In this document: positions 6,510-12,640 of the stretch, piece by piece
Layout: each line of letters opens with the position of its first letter
How positions within the stretch are numbered: the first letter of the stretch is position 1
The notes under the pieces: model-generated
The model's database searches: none
The model's input: the letters and a program-made list of their open reading frames with translations, nothing else
Told to the model about the DNA's origin: nothing
Source: Baffinella frigidus
Lineage: Eukaryota; Cryptophyceae; Cryptomonadales; Baffinellaceae
DNA: 13,663 bases
Assembly (NCBI GenBank): GCA_026770585.1
Contig: MU646409.1
Location: 439,529 to 453,191 of the forward strand
Direction: 5' to 3'
Program-made: the position numbers and the translations under genes

Positions 6510-7318
6510 TTGGTTCGGAAGCGGGCCCGTCGCGACCGCCTTTGTTGGTCGGAAGTCTCATAACCTGTCGGACGTCACGAGGCTCTAGGCCGGCGCCGGG
6601 GCAACCTGTTGAGGAGGACCGGACGTCACTTGGCCTGCGAAGCACCCCTGGCAAGAAGCCTTCCGTGATTGTCCAATGCGTATGCCAACTACCCACTTCC
6701 CGAGAAATGTTCCGATCAATCTTGGCAAGGGGCGCAGGTTACGAGGCTGGCGACACTTGATGTCAACACAGGTTACGAGCCTCACGCAAGGGCGGGACGC
6801 GTCGTCTCCGGGACTGCCGAGCCCTGCCCTGTCCACCCTTGTGCTTTGCGACCAACTCTCGATGCGGTGGTATGCGAGAAAGAGAACGCGCGAGCGAGAG
6901 AGCGAGATAGAGAGCGAGAGAGATGGACATATGTATAGAGAGAGATGGAGAGAAAAAAAGATGTATTTGTATATAGACAGAGATGGTTTCCCCCGCGGCG
7001 GCAGCGTCTCGAGTGCGTGGGTCAGGTCTGACGAATATGCAAGGTTATGAGGCCAGGAGACAGGGCTGACCTGCGTGAACCCGGCATGGCTCGCGTTTCC
7101 AACCGTGATCACCTGCCGAGTAACACGACACGCGTTAGGCCCAGAAAGCCCTGCACCCCTGCGTTTGACAGGCATCAGCAGGGTCAGGATCGCAGTGATG
7201 CCCTCAGCTTGGTCCAACGTGAGCCTGGTCGCTCGAGTCTCTCACCTCGAGAAGGGTTGCTACGAGTGTGCCGCACCTGGCCCAGGCGTCCCAGCGTTTG
7301 GGGACGTTGCGGTGGTAC
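6510..7318. other. Stretch without a secure gene
   Basis: Holds the second ACACAGGTTACGAG pair (6732-6789), a GA-rich tract (6874-6960) and GC-rich sequence. On the minus strand, 7217-7030 contains an exon-like segment: CGGCAG acceptor at 7111, 14 codons (VITVGNASHAGFTQ) and a CAG|GTCAGC donor, next to a frame DQAEGITAILTLLMPVK. I recognise no family in it, and a lone splice-site pair is weak support. Confidence 0.3.
6874..6960 (+). repeat. GA-rich microsatellite
   Basis: Imperfect GAGAGA/GAGC tract with GAGATGGAC and GTATAGAG interruptions. One of seven such tracts, all GA on the plus strand. Confidence 0.9.
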
Positions 7319-7399
7319 GAGAGGGCGAGAGCGAGAGAGAAAGAGAGAGAGAGAGAGACGGAGAGAGCGAGAAAGAGAGAAAGAGAGGGGGGGGGGGGG
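7319..7399 (+). repeat. GA-rich microsatellite ending in a G run
   Basis: Imperfect (GA)n with GAAAGAGA and GAGC variants, ending in 11 or more consecutive G at about 7388-7399. Confidence 0.92.
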
Positions 7400-7620
7400 C
7401 TGTGAGAGACTGTGTGAGAGCGAGGGGGTGTGTTGAATCAAGTTCTGACGATGTCGATGGAACCTTGTTGGTTGCCGGCCTGGTGCAAACCCTAGCTGGT
7501 TGAGTGCTTCCGGATTGGAAACTGGGTAAATACTGCAACTTCTGGCAAGTTGTTTGATCAAATTGTTGAGTGTTTGACTGGCTAAGTGGCTGGTATCCTG
7601 GTTTGTACAGGAAAGTGTGT

Positions 7621-7678
7621 AGGAAACTGGTCATCAGTGGACACTGTTTAGGACACTGGTAATAAGTGGACAGTGTGT
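7621..7678 (+). repeat. Two 29-bp tandem units
   Basis: AGGAAACTGGTCATCAGTGG (7621 onward) and AGGACACTGGTAATAAGTGG (7650 onward) are adjacent 29-base units with a few substitutions. A weaker third relative may precede them. The surrounding 7400-7740 stretch shows no gene. Confidence 0.85.
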
Positions 7679-7793
7679 AGGGCAGGACCTTGAGCTGCTG
7701 ACTCGGCTTCGGATACGCGAACGTCTCCACGCCGAGCACTGCGCACCGCCACTTGCTTTACTAGGTCGCGCTGCTTTTCTCTCACCGCCCGCA

Positions 7794-7873
7794 CGAAAAC
7801 CGCTTGCGTCAAGCACATGACTCAGGCACGAAACGAAAACCGCTTGCGTCAAGCACATGACTCAGGCACGAAA
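7794..7873 (+). repeat. Perfect 40-bp tandem duplication
   Basis: A 40-base unit beginning CGAAAACCGCTTGCGTCAAG is present twice without a mismatch (7794-7833 and 7834-7873). The identity points to a very recent duplication or slippage. Confidence 0.97.
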
Positions 7874-8081
7874 AACGAGGCCCATAGCACCCTCTCCTGC
7901 TTGGGAACTCCAACCCCCGTACAAAGGCCAAGACACCTCACAACGCGAGCGTGCACCACTCACAAGGTGCGTTGAATCCTCACTTTCTAGGTCGTGATGA
8001 ACCATCATGCCTGAATGCATTCCACCATGGCCACCGTGAATGTCCCGCCGGGGAGGCAGTGTTTGTTCGGGCACGTGGGAT

Positions 8082-8160
8082 AATGCCTCCGATAGTCCAC
8101 ACCTGCGAGGGGCAATGACTCCAATAGTCCACAGATGGAGTGGCAATGACTCCAATCACA
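8082..8160 (+). repeat. Short tandem repeat, about 2.5 units of 32 bp
   Basis: Units start AATGCCTCCGATAGTCCACA (8082), AATGACTCCAATAGTCCACA (8114) and AATGACTCCAATCACA (8145). They end at the next GA tract. Confidence 0.88.
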
Positions 8161-8164
8161 CCGT

Positions 8165-8212
8165 GAGAGAGAGAGAGCGAGAGAGAGCGAGCGAGCGAGA
8201 AAGAGAGAGGGG
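8165..8212 (+). repeat. GA-rich microsatellite
   Basis: (GA)n with GAGC variants, downstream (3') of AMT gene 2. In that gene's orientation it is a CT tract. Confidence 0.93.
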
Positions 8213-8323
8213 GGTGATCGCGGAGAATGCACCATGTGGGCAACCTCTGTTTTCTCCGAGTCCTGATCCACCCTAGCCTCTCTGGTGGACGACACATGGT
8301 GGCCGTGTTGGTATCAATACAGG

Positions 8324-8382
8324 TTATTCGAGAGGGGATGATGCAGCGGAATCGCCGGTGGTGCAATGCCAGGTGAATGTTC
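8324..8382 (-). CDS. AMT: AMT gene 2 probable last exon
   Basis: A strong acceptor (CT tract then CTTACACAG, AG at 8383) leads in the required phase into GTFTWHCTTGDSAASSPLE and TAA at 8326-8324. The sequence is unconserved, so the call rests on splice signal and frame. An alternative acceptor CCCTCGCAG near 8113 would instead give a longer tail ending CIQA and TGA at 8005. Confidence 0.5.
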
Positions 8383-10117
8383 CTGTGTAAGAGAGATAGA
8401 GAGTGAGAGAGCGAGAGTAAGAGAGAGAGAGAGATTGAGATAGAGAGAGAGAAAAGATAGAGAGAGAGAGAGAGCGAGAGAGAGCGAGAGCGAGAGAGAG
8501 AGCGAGAGGTCGTGTGTGTTGGGGGTTGGATTGGGTTTATGTATGTGTCCGAGCGGGCGGATGAACCTCCCGGGATGCGCTCCCCGTGAATCGAAAAGTC
8601 AAGGCCCTCATCCTCCTCCTGCTCCGAAACCCGCAGCCCTATTGTCTGCGCACACCAGGGGGGAAACGCGAGGTTTGGTAAGTCGACATACACGATCGCG
8701 TCTCCTGTGTAAAGTCACTCCGGGATCCTACATGGGGTAATATCCCCAGACTCCCCCTCACGAGGCTATGGGGGGTGAATGGATGACCCTATTGGGCTAG
8801 TAGCCCCAGATCGCGTGACGGCAGTGGGAGAGGTGGGACGAGAGAGTCCCGCCACGGGTGGGACCCAGCGAGGGTTTGCGCACGGACGGTAATGGAACAG
8901 GGAAGGCATGCTACCAAGGAGGTCTCCGATGAGTTGACGGTGGTGGTGAAGAGACCACGACCACGAGACACGCAACCACGCCACTCTCTTGTGACTCCGC
9001 CGCGAGAGATGAGGCCCAACGCACCCGATGGGTCAAGGACCGCGCCGAACCCGAAACTCGCATTTGTGAAGCTACAACCCAGATCTGTGAGGCGAAAGAA
9101 GGGGGAGGGGTAGGGGGGGGTGGCGCACTAGGTCGATGCACTTGAGGATGATGGCCGAGAGCACGCCGGACCACCTTGGTTATGGTTGGTTTAGGATTTA
9201 GGGTTCAAGGTTCAGGGTTCAGGGTTTAGGTTTTAGGGTTTAGGGTTAATGGTTTAGGGTTAATGGTTTAGAGTTTAGGGCTCAGGTTTTGGGGTTTGAG
9301 GTTTAGGGTTTAAGGTTTGGGGTTTATTTTAGGGTTGAGGGTTCAGGGTTTAGGGTTTACGGTTAGGGTTTACGGTTCAGGGGTTGGGGTTTGAGGTTCA
9401 GGGTTTTGGGTTTTGGGTTGGGGTTTAGGGTTTTAGGTTCAGGGTTTAGGGTTTAGGGTCCAGGGTTAAGTGTGCAGGTTTTAGGGTTTAGGGTGTGGGG
9501 TTTAGGGTCTAGGGTTTAGGGTCAAGTGTTCAGGGTTACGTGTTAAGGGTCCAGGGTTTGGGGTTTAGGGTTTAGGGTTTAGGGTTTAGGGTTTAGGGTT
9601 TAGGGTTTGGGGTTGAGGGTTGAGGGTTTGGGGTGTAGGATTTGGGGTTTAGGGTTTAGGGTTTAGGGTTTAGGGTTTAGGGTTTAGGGTTTAGGGTTTA
9701 GGGTTCAGGAGACGCCTGTGCACACCACGTGGTGTGCATGCCTGGGAACTCATTTCAGTGAAACCGGTCCTTGTCCTGTTGGACGGCTCATCGTTACGCC
9801 GCGAACAATCCTACAGCCAGAAAACATGCAATATCCAATGCACAAGCAACCTGGCACGTCGAAAGAGCCGGAGCGGGCTTCGTCATGTGAGCACGAGACA
9901 GATCACACGGCCTGCGAAAGCCTACACAGAGGGGATTCGGAAGGCCGACGCACCGTGGATTGAGCGCACGGCACAACCGTGAAAAGACAAAGGGTCAGTG
10001 CAGGGGGAGTCGTGCGGGACGAAATTGTGCGATCTCGCAATCACGATGAGAAAGATCGAGAGAGCGAGCAAGAGAGTGTGTGTGAGAGAGAGATAGAGAG
10101 AGATCAAGCGAGCGAGC

Positions 10118-10155
<38 letters not shown>

Positions 10156-12339
10156 AAGAGAAAGAGAGAGACACGGAGAAAGAGGGGTGGCGGGGGGAAT
10201 ACCCAATGACGATGACGATGCCATACATCTGAATCGGGATCTGCATGGCATTTCCTGTTCCCGGGAAAATGCCTCCAGCGTGAGCCTCACCCAGCCAAGG
10301 TACGGATCACGACGCATGAATTGGAGCCGTTGGTTCTCCCGTTCCCCACCACGAGCATTCACTTCCATTACTTCCAACCACATGGATAATTCAAGGTGCA
10401 GGGTTTACTGGTTAGGTGTGGTTTTTTGGGGGTTGACGGAAGGGTTTCGGGTTTTGGGTTTGGCGCGGTGCGGGGGGGACCGTAAAAAGCGCCGGCCGCC
10501 CCGCCGATTTCGGGGTTGGCAAACAGGCCCGTCAAGAGGCCGCCCACTGCCAATCAGGATCACCACGTTATTCGCGGAGCTCCAACATGTCACTCAGGAA
10601 ACCACTCGAGTTCAGGGGAATCAGCGTATGGTATTACACTGTAGAAGGCCATCGGGCTCCTAAGACCGAGAGATATAGAGCGAGAGAGCGAGCGAGAAAA
10701 TGAGATTGATAGAGAGAGAGAGACAGAGAGAGAGAGAGAGTGAGAGAGAGAGAGAGCAAGCGAGAGAGAGATACTCCGAGAGAGGGTCTCTGGTAGGAAA
10801 CGCATAGACCCACGCCCAATCAAACATTGTCCTAGGAACGTGAGACACGGCCTTGCGGGTAGAAATAAAGCGCTTTCTTATGAGGGGAAGGGGAGGGGGA
10901 GCGTGGCCAATGCCGCCGAAGCCAAACGATTCGTAAGTTGACCATGTGAGTTCCCGGTACACATCCGTCAACTTTGGGGCGAAACGGAGCCCAGTCGCAC
11001 CAAATCGGCGAGACTCGCTAGACTAAGACAGAGCTAGCCGGGAGTGTGAGATGAGCCAGAGAGACTCATGTTATCAGGCTGACGGTGTTCTGTAGGGCTC
11101 TATGCCACTTAGGAAAGTGAACCTGCGAAAGACTAATGGAACACGTGTATTGTGGGTCGGGTGTACCGATGCCGCCGATGCCGTGGACACCGAAAGCGTC
11201 AAGAGCGTCGTCAAAGCCCAGTCTGCTTTCGGGTTCCGCCTTCAGTTTTAGCGTTCCGACCCTGAACCCGAAACCCCGAACCCTTGCCTTGATCATCGCT
11301 GAGCCCACAAGAAGCCTTGCAGGCTGTTCTTAAGTTGACACTGTGGGCCCACAGCACAAACCCGTCAAATTTCGGGCGAAAAGGAGCACGGTCTCACGCA
11401 ATCGGTGGGACCAAATAGACTCGCACCGGGTTTCGGGTTTCGGGTTTCGGGTTTCGGGTTTCGGATTTGGTGTTTCGAGTTTTGGGTTTCGCACCGGTGC
11501 TTGAGCTGAATGGAGAAGTAGCCCAGCACCCCCCCGATCAGCCCGGTGAAAAACGCGCCTGCAGGACGTGTCATGCTGCATGTCAGATGCGCGTCAGGTC
11601 AGGTTCATACGGAAATGGACTGAAAACCGGGTAGTTAAGCTTACGGTATTGACTACGGTAGGCCGTGGGGGCCTGTGTTGGCTCCCGCGAAAAACCCGGG
11701 TCAATACCGTATGCTGAACTACCCTGCGTTGAGTCCGTTACCCTATTGAGGTGCAGACCTACGATGAAGAACCCGGCTTCACGAGCAGATGGGGCAACAA
11801 CCGTTGAACACAGTGCACTGCTTTGCACCAGGACCATGACTTGGATAGGGCAAGGGTTGTGCCAGGAAGAGCTGGGAATAGTCAACAGTCGCGGGACCAG
11901 GGCCAGGCCAGAGCCGATTCACGCGTAGCTGGGCGAGAATCAAGAGCATGCGCGTGCAGAGGCAACGGGACTGAGGGAGAGAGAACGAGAGAGAGCGGGA
12001 GGGAGGGAGAGAGGGAGGGAGCGAGAGAGAGAGACAGGCAGCGGGACGGACCAGTCTGGTCGACGTACCCAGCCCCTGGCGTGATCATCACCAACCCCAT
12101 CACCTGTGGTCAGGTGCGAGTCAGGTGCGATGTCAGTGTAATACAAAGCACCAAAGCACCTGGTCGGGGACCCTCTCAGGCGGAACGTGAGTACACTGAC
12201 AACCTGTCTCCCTCGTTCGTCCCGGCGCTCTGCCGCCCAGACTTCCCGTGTAGGGTTTAGGATTCAGAGTTTAGGGTTGAGGGTTGGGACGCGGCCGCAC
12301 AACCCTCCCAAGTCTCTCGTTTCGATCGTGGAGCCAACC
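8324..12339 (-). CDS. AMT: Ammonium transporter gene 2 (Amt family), 3' part, nine exons
   Basis: Seen: exons 12339-12291, 12103-12052, 11558-11495, 11222-11167, 10546-10481, 10254-10203, 9174-9129, 8645-8567 and probably 8382-8324 join in frame with matching intron phases (0, 1, 2, 1, 1, 2, 0, 1). The product reads TM8 (LGGLCG..GLVMITPGAGYVD), TM9 (GAFFTGLIGGVLGYF), the LKHRLGFDDALDAFGVHGIGGI segment, TM10 (GGLLTGLFAN), FYGNAMQIPIQMYGIVIVIG, WSGVLSAIILKCIDL (TM11) and tail TIGLRVSEQEEDEGLD. Known: the His in FGVHG is the second pore histidine (AmtB H318), and the LRV..E.EGLD tail is the conserved cytosolic Amt C-terminus that couples the trimer. No stop or missing key residue was seen, so it looks functional. 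It lies head-to-tail with gene 1, about 6.3 kb apart. TM1-TM7 are not securely located in this window. Confidence 0.93.
8391..8512 (+). repeat. GA-rich tract forming the polypyrimidine tract of the last AMT gene 2 intron
   Basis: About 120 bases of (GA)n with GAGC/GATA variants. In the transcript it is CT-rich and ends 8 bases before the CTTACACAG acceptor at 8383, filling most of the 184-base intron 8566-8383. Confidence 0.93.
8567..8645 (-). CDS. AMT: AMT gene 2 exon (cytosolic C-terminal motif)
   Basis: Acceptor GTGTGCGCAG at 8646, donor GGA-G|GTTCAT at 8566. It encodes TIGLRVSEQEEDEGLDFSIH then GERIPG, the conserved Amt C-terminal region. Beyond the donor the frame runs into CT-repeat translation, supporting the splice. 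Confidence 0.93.
8708..8752 (+). repeat. Copy of the 5' -AAGTCACTCCGG...ATATCCCCAGA- repeat in an AMT intron
   Basis: AAAGTCACTCCGGGATCCTA then CATGGGGTAATATCCCCAGA resembles 5229-5281, the right end of the 226-base insertion. A further partial copy is at 8781-8812 (CTATTGGGCTAGTAGCCCCAGA). It lies in intron 9128-8646, which otherwise shows no gene. Confidence 0.7.
9129..9174 (-). CDS. AMT: AMT gene 2 micro-exon (TM11, 46 bases)
   Basis: Acceptor CATAACCAAG at 9175, donor CTA|GTGCGC at 9128. It encodes WSGVLSAIILKCIDL. It fits between GIVIVIG and TIGLRVSE with exact phase and length, matching family WSxxxxxxILKxxDLTIGLRV. Its acceptor lies directly against the large telomere-like array. Confidence 0.93.
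9185..9708 (+). repeat. Telomere-type TTTAGGG array inside an AMT gene 2 intron
   Basis: About 520 bases of TTTAGGG heptamers with TTCAGGG, TTAATGG and GGTTGGGG variants. Perfect runs lie at about 9562-9606 and 9648-9704. It lies wholly within the 1028-base intron 10202-9175 and reads (CCCTAAA)n in the transcript, ending about 10 bases from the acceptor at 9175. Flanked by gene sequence on both sides, it is interstitial, not a chromosome end. Confidence 0.95.
9719..9738. repeat. Perfect 20-bp palindrome with CACGTG centre
   Basis: TGCACACCACGTGGTGTGCA is fully self-complementary and begins 11 bases after the end of the telomere-like array. CACGTG is a common bHLH/bZIP core site, but no regulatory role is shown here. 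Confidence 0.93.
10048..10185 (+). repeat. GA-rich tract near the 5' end of an AMT gene 2 intron
   Basis: (GA)n with GAGC and GATA variants. In the transcript it starts about 17 bases after the donor at 10202, so this intron begins with a CT tract and ends with the telomere-like array. Confidence 0.94.
10203..10254 (-). CDS. AMT: AMT gene 2 exon (FYGN-QIPIQMYGIVIVIG)
   Basis: Acceptor CGGGAACAG at 10255, donor ATT-GG|GTATTC at 10202. It encodes NAMQIPIQMYGIVIVI with split Gly codons at both ends, the start of the last transmembrane helix (compare YGN..QxxxQxxGxxxxxxWS). Confidence 0.93.
10481..10546 (-). CDS. AMT: AMT gene 2 exon (TM10)
   Basis: Acceptor GATTGGCAG at 10547 with a TAAC branch-like site about 25 bases upstream; donor TAC-G|GTCCCC at 10480. 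It encodes GGLLTGLFANPEIGGAAGAF then Y, directly continuing GIGGIV. Matches the family GxxLTGxFA..xxxxG..G.FYG. Confidence 0.94.
10670..10781 (+). repeat. GA-rich tract in AMT gene 2 intron 11166-10547
   Basis: (GA)n with GAGC, GATTGATA and GACA variants in the middle of a 620-base intron. Confidence 0.94.
10905..11018 (-). repeat. Relic duplication of intron plus exon in AMT gene 2
   Basis: 10929-11013 aligns at roughly 75% with 11332-11416 in the previous intron (shared AAGTTGAC, CCGTCAA, GGGCGAAA, AATCGG). Directly after it in transcript order, 10924-10905 reads GGCTTCGGCGGCATTGG, close to exon text GGCATCGGCGGCATCGG (the HGIGGI codons, 11183-11167). It looks like a decayed tandem copy of intron and exon end with the middle lost. 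No usable exon remains. Confidence 0.55.
11167..11222 (-). CDS. AMT: AMT gene 2 exon (pore-histidine segment)
   Basis: Acceptor CGAAAGCAG at 11223, donor ATC-G|GTACAC at 11166. It encodes LGFDDALDAFGVHGIGGI, the most diagnostic Amt signature (DDxxDxFxVHGxGGI), with the second pore histidine intact. Confidence 0.95.
11430..11488 (+). repeat. TTTCGGG array at an AMT gene 2 donor, bracketed by a 9-bp direct repeat
   Basis: About eight GGGTTTC-type heptamers (some GGATTTG, GAGTTTT). TCGCACCGG occurs exactly on both sides, at 11421-11429 and 11489-11497. The right copy contains the donor of exon 11558-11495, so the intron begins with the array. Confidence 0.88.
11495..11558 (-). CDS. AMT: AMT gene 2 exon (TM9)
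   Basis: Acceptor CGTCCTGCAG at 11559, donor CG|GTGCGA at 11494. It encodes AFFTGLIGGVLGYFSIQLKH. Joined to the previous exon it reads DQTGAFFTGLIGG, the usual Amt junction. An alternative acceptor 17 bases upstream (AG at 11576) would leave the frame. The donor is followed at once by telomere-variant repeats. Confidence 0.92.
11629..11724. mobile_element. MITE-like element with 25-bp inverted ends in an AMT gene 2 intron
   Basis: Left arm GGGTAGTTAAGCTTACGGTA (from 11629) and right arm TACCGTATGCTGAACTACCC (to 11724) belong to 25-base inverted repeats with two mismatches. The 96-base element sits in intron 12051-11559 and has no coding capacity. No target duplication was identified. Confidence 0.82.
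11971..12040 (+). repeat. GA-rich tract next to the donor at 12051
   Basis: GAGAGAG/GGGAGGGA tract. In the transcript it is a CT tract that begins about 12 bases after the 5' splice site of exon 12103-12052. Confidence 0.92.
12052..12103 (-). CDS. AMT: AMT gene 2 exon (GLVxITPGAGYVD)
   Basis: Acceptor GACCACAG at 12104 with two CTGAC branch-like sites upstream; donor ACT-G|GTCCGT at 12051. It encodes VMGLVMITPGAGYVDQT plus the first base of Gly. This is the conserved end of TM8 and the following loop. Confidence 0.92.
12251..12288 (+). repeat. Short telomere-like tract at an AMT gene 2 donor
   Basis: TAGGGTTTAGGATTCAGAGT and TTAGGGTTGAGGGTTGGG. In the transcript this CCCTAAA-type sequence follows the donor at 12290 directly, giving another intron that opens with telomere-like sequence. 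Confidence 0.75.
12291..12339 (-). CDS. AMT: AMT gene 2 exon (TM8 start)
   Basis: AATCAAG acceptor at 12340, donor CGC|GTCCCA at 12290. It encodes VGSTIETRDLGGLCGR. With the next exon it gives LGGLCGRVMGLVMITP, which matches the family GxxxGxxxGLVxITP spacing exactly. An in-frame TAA lies just upstream of the acceptor. This is the least certain of the internal exons, because the acceptor is AAG next to a TAA and the loop before it is not conserved. Confidence 0.6.
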
Positions 12340-12352
12340 CTTGATTAGGGAG

Positions 12353-12640
12353 TGGGGTTTGTGGTGTGTGTTGTGAGGTGTGTGGTGTGGGATGTGGCAT
12401 GTGTGGTGTGTGGTGTGGTGTGTAAGGTAAAGGATTTAAGGTTTAGGGTGTAGGGTGCAGGGTGCAGGGTGTAGGGTGTAGGGTGTAGGGGGTAGGGTGT
12501 AGGGTGTAGGGTGTAGGGTGTAGGGTGTAGGATGTAGGTCGCAGGGTGCGGGGTGTAGGGTGTAGGGTGAAGGGTGTAGGGTGTAGGGTGTACCCACTCC
12601 CCACACACCACACCACCCCCCCCACCCCCCACCCCCCCCT
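12353..12640 (+). repeat. TGTAGGG / TGCAGGG variant array with GT-rich and C-rich borders
   Basis: 12353-12425 is GGTGTGTGG-type sequence. 12440-12593 is about 20 heptamers of TGTAGGG/TGCAGGG. 12600-12640 is CCCCACACACCACACC plus C runs. The borders are roughly inverted to one another. The heptamer differs from TTTAGGG at its second base. It lies immediately upstream of the first supported AMT gene 2 exon, so probably in an intron. Confidence 0.93.

Noticed and set aside
7980-8693. Minus-strand ORF of 237 codons
   Set aside because: Its first part is the real AMT C-terminal exon (8645-8567), but the bulk is translated CT repeat in an intron; the splice at 8566 explains it better.
9185-9708. 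Chromosome-end telomere
   Set aside because: AMT exons that join in frame lie on both sides, so it is interstitial.
9806-9850. Hydrophobic minus-strand segment VACALDIACFLAV as the AMT TM11 exon
   Set aside because: Joined in the required phase it hits a stop; the WSGVLSAIILK exon at 9174-9129 fits exactly.
11559-11576. Upstream acceptor (AG at 11576) adding MTRPAG to the TM9 exon
   Set aside because: From the phase-1 donor at 12051 it runs into TGA; the AG at 11559 restores the conserved DQTGAFF junction.
11583-11885. Minus-strand ORF with STVVAPSAREAGFF as AMT TM7
   Set aside because: It lies after the TM8 exons in transcript order and overlaps a MITE-like element in an intron.
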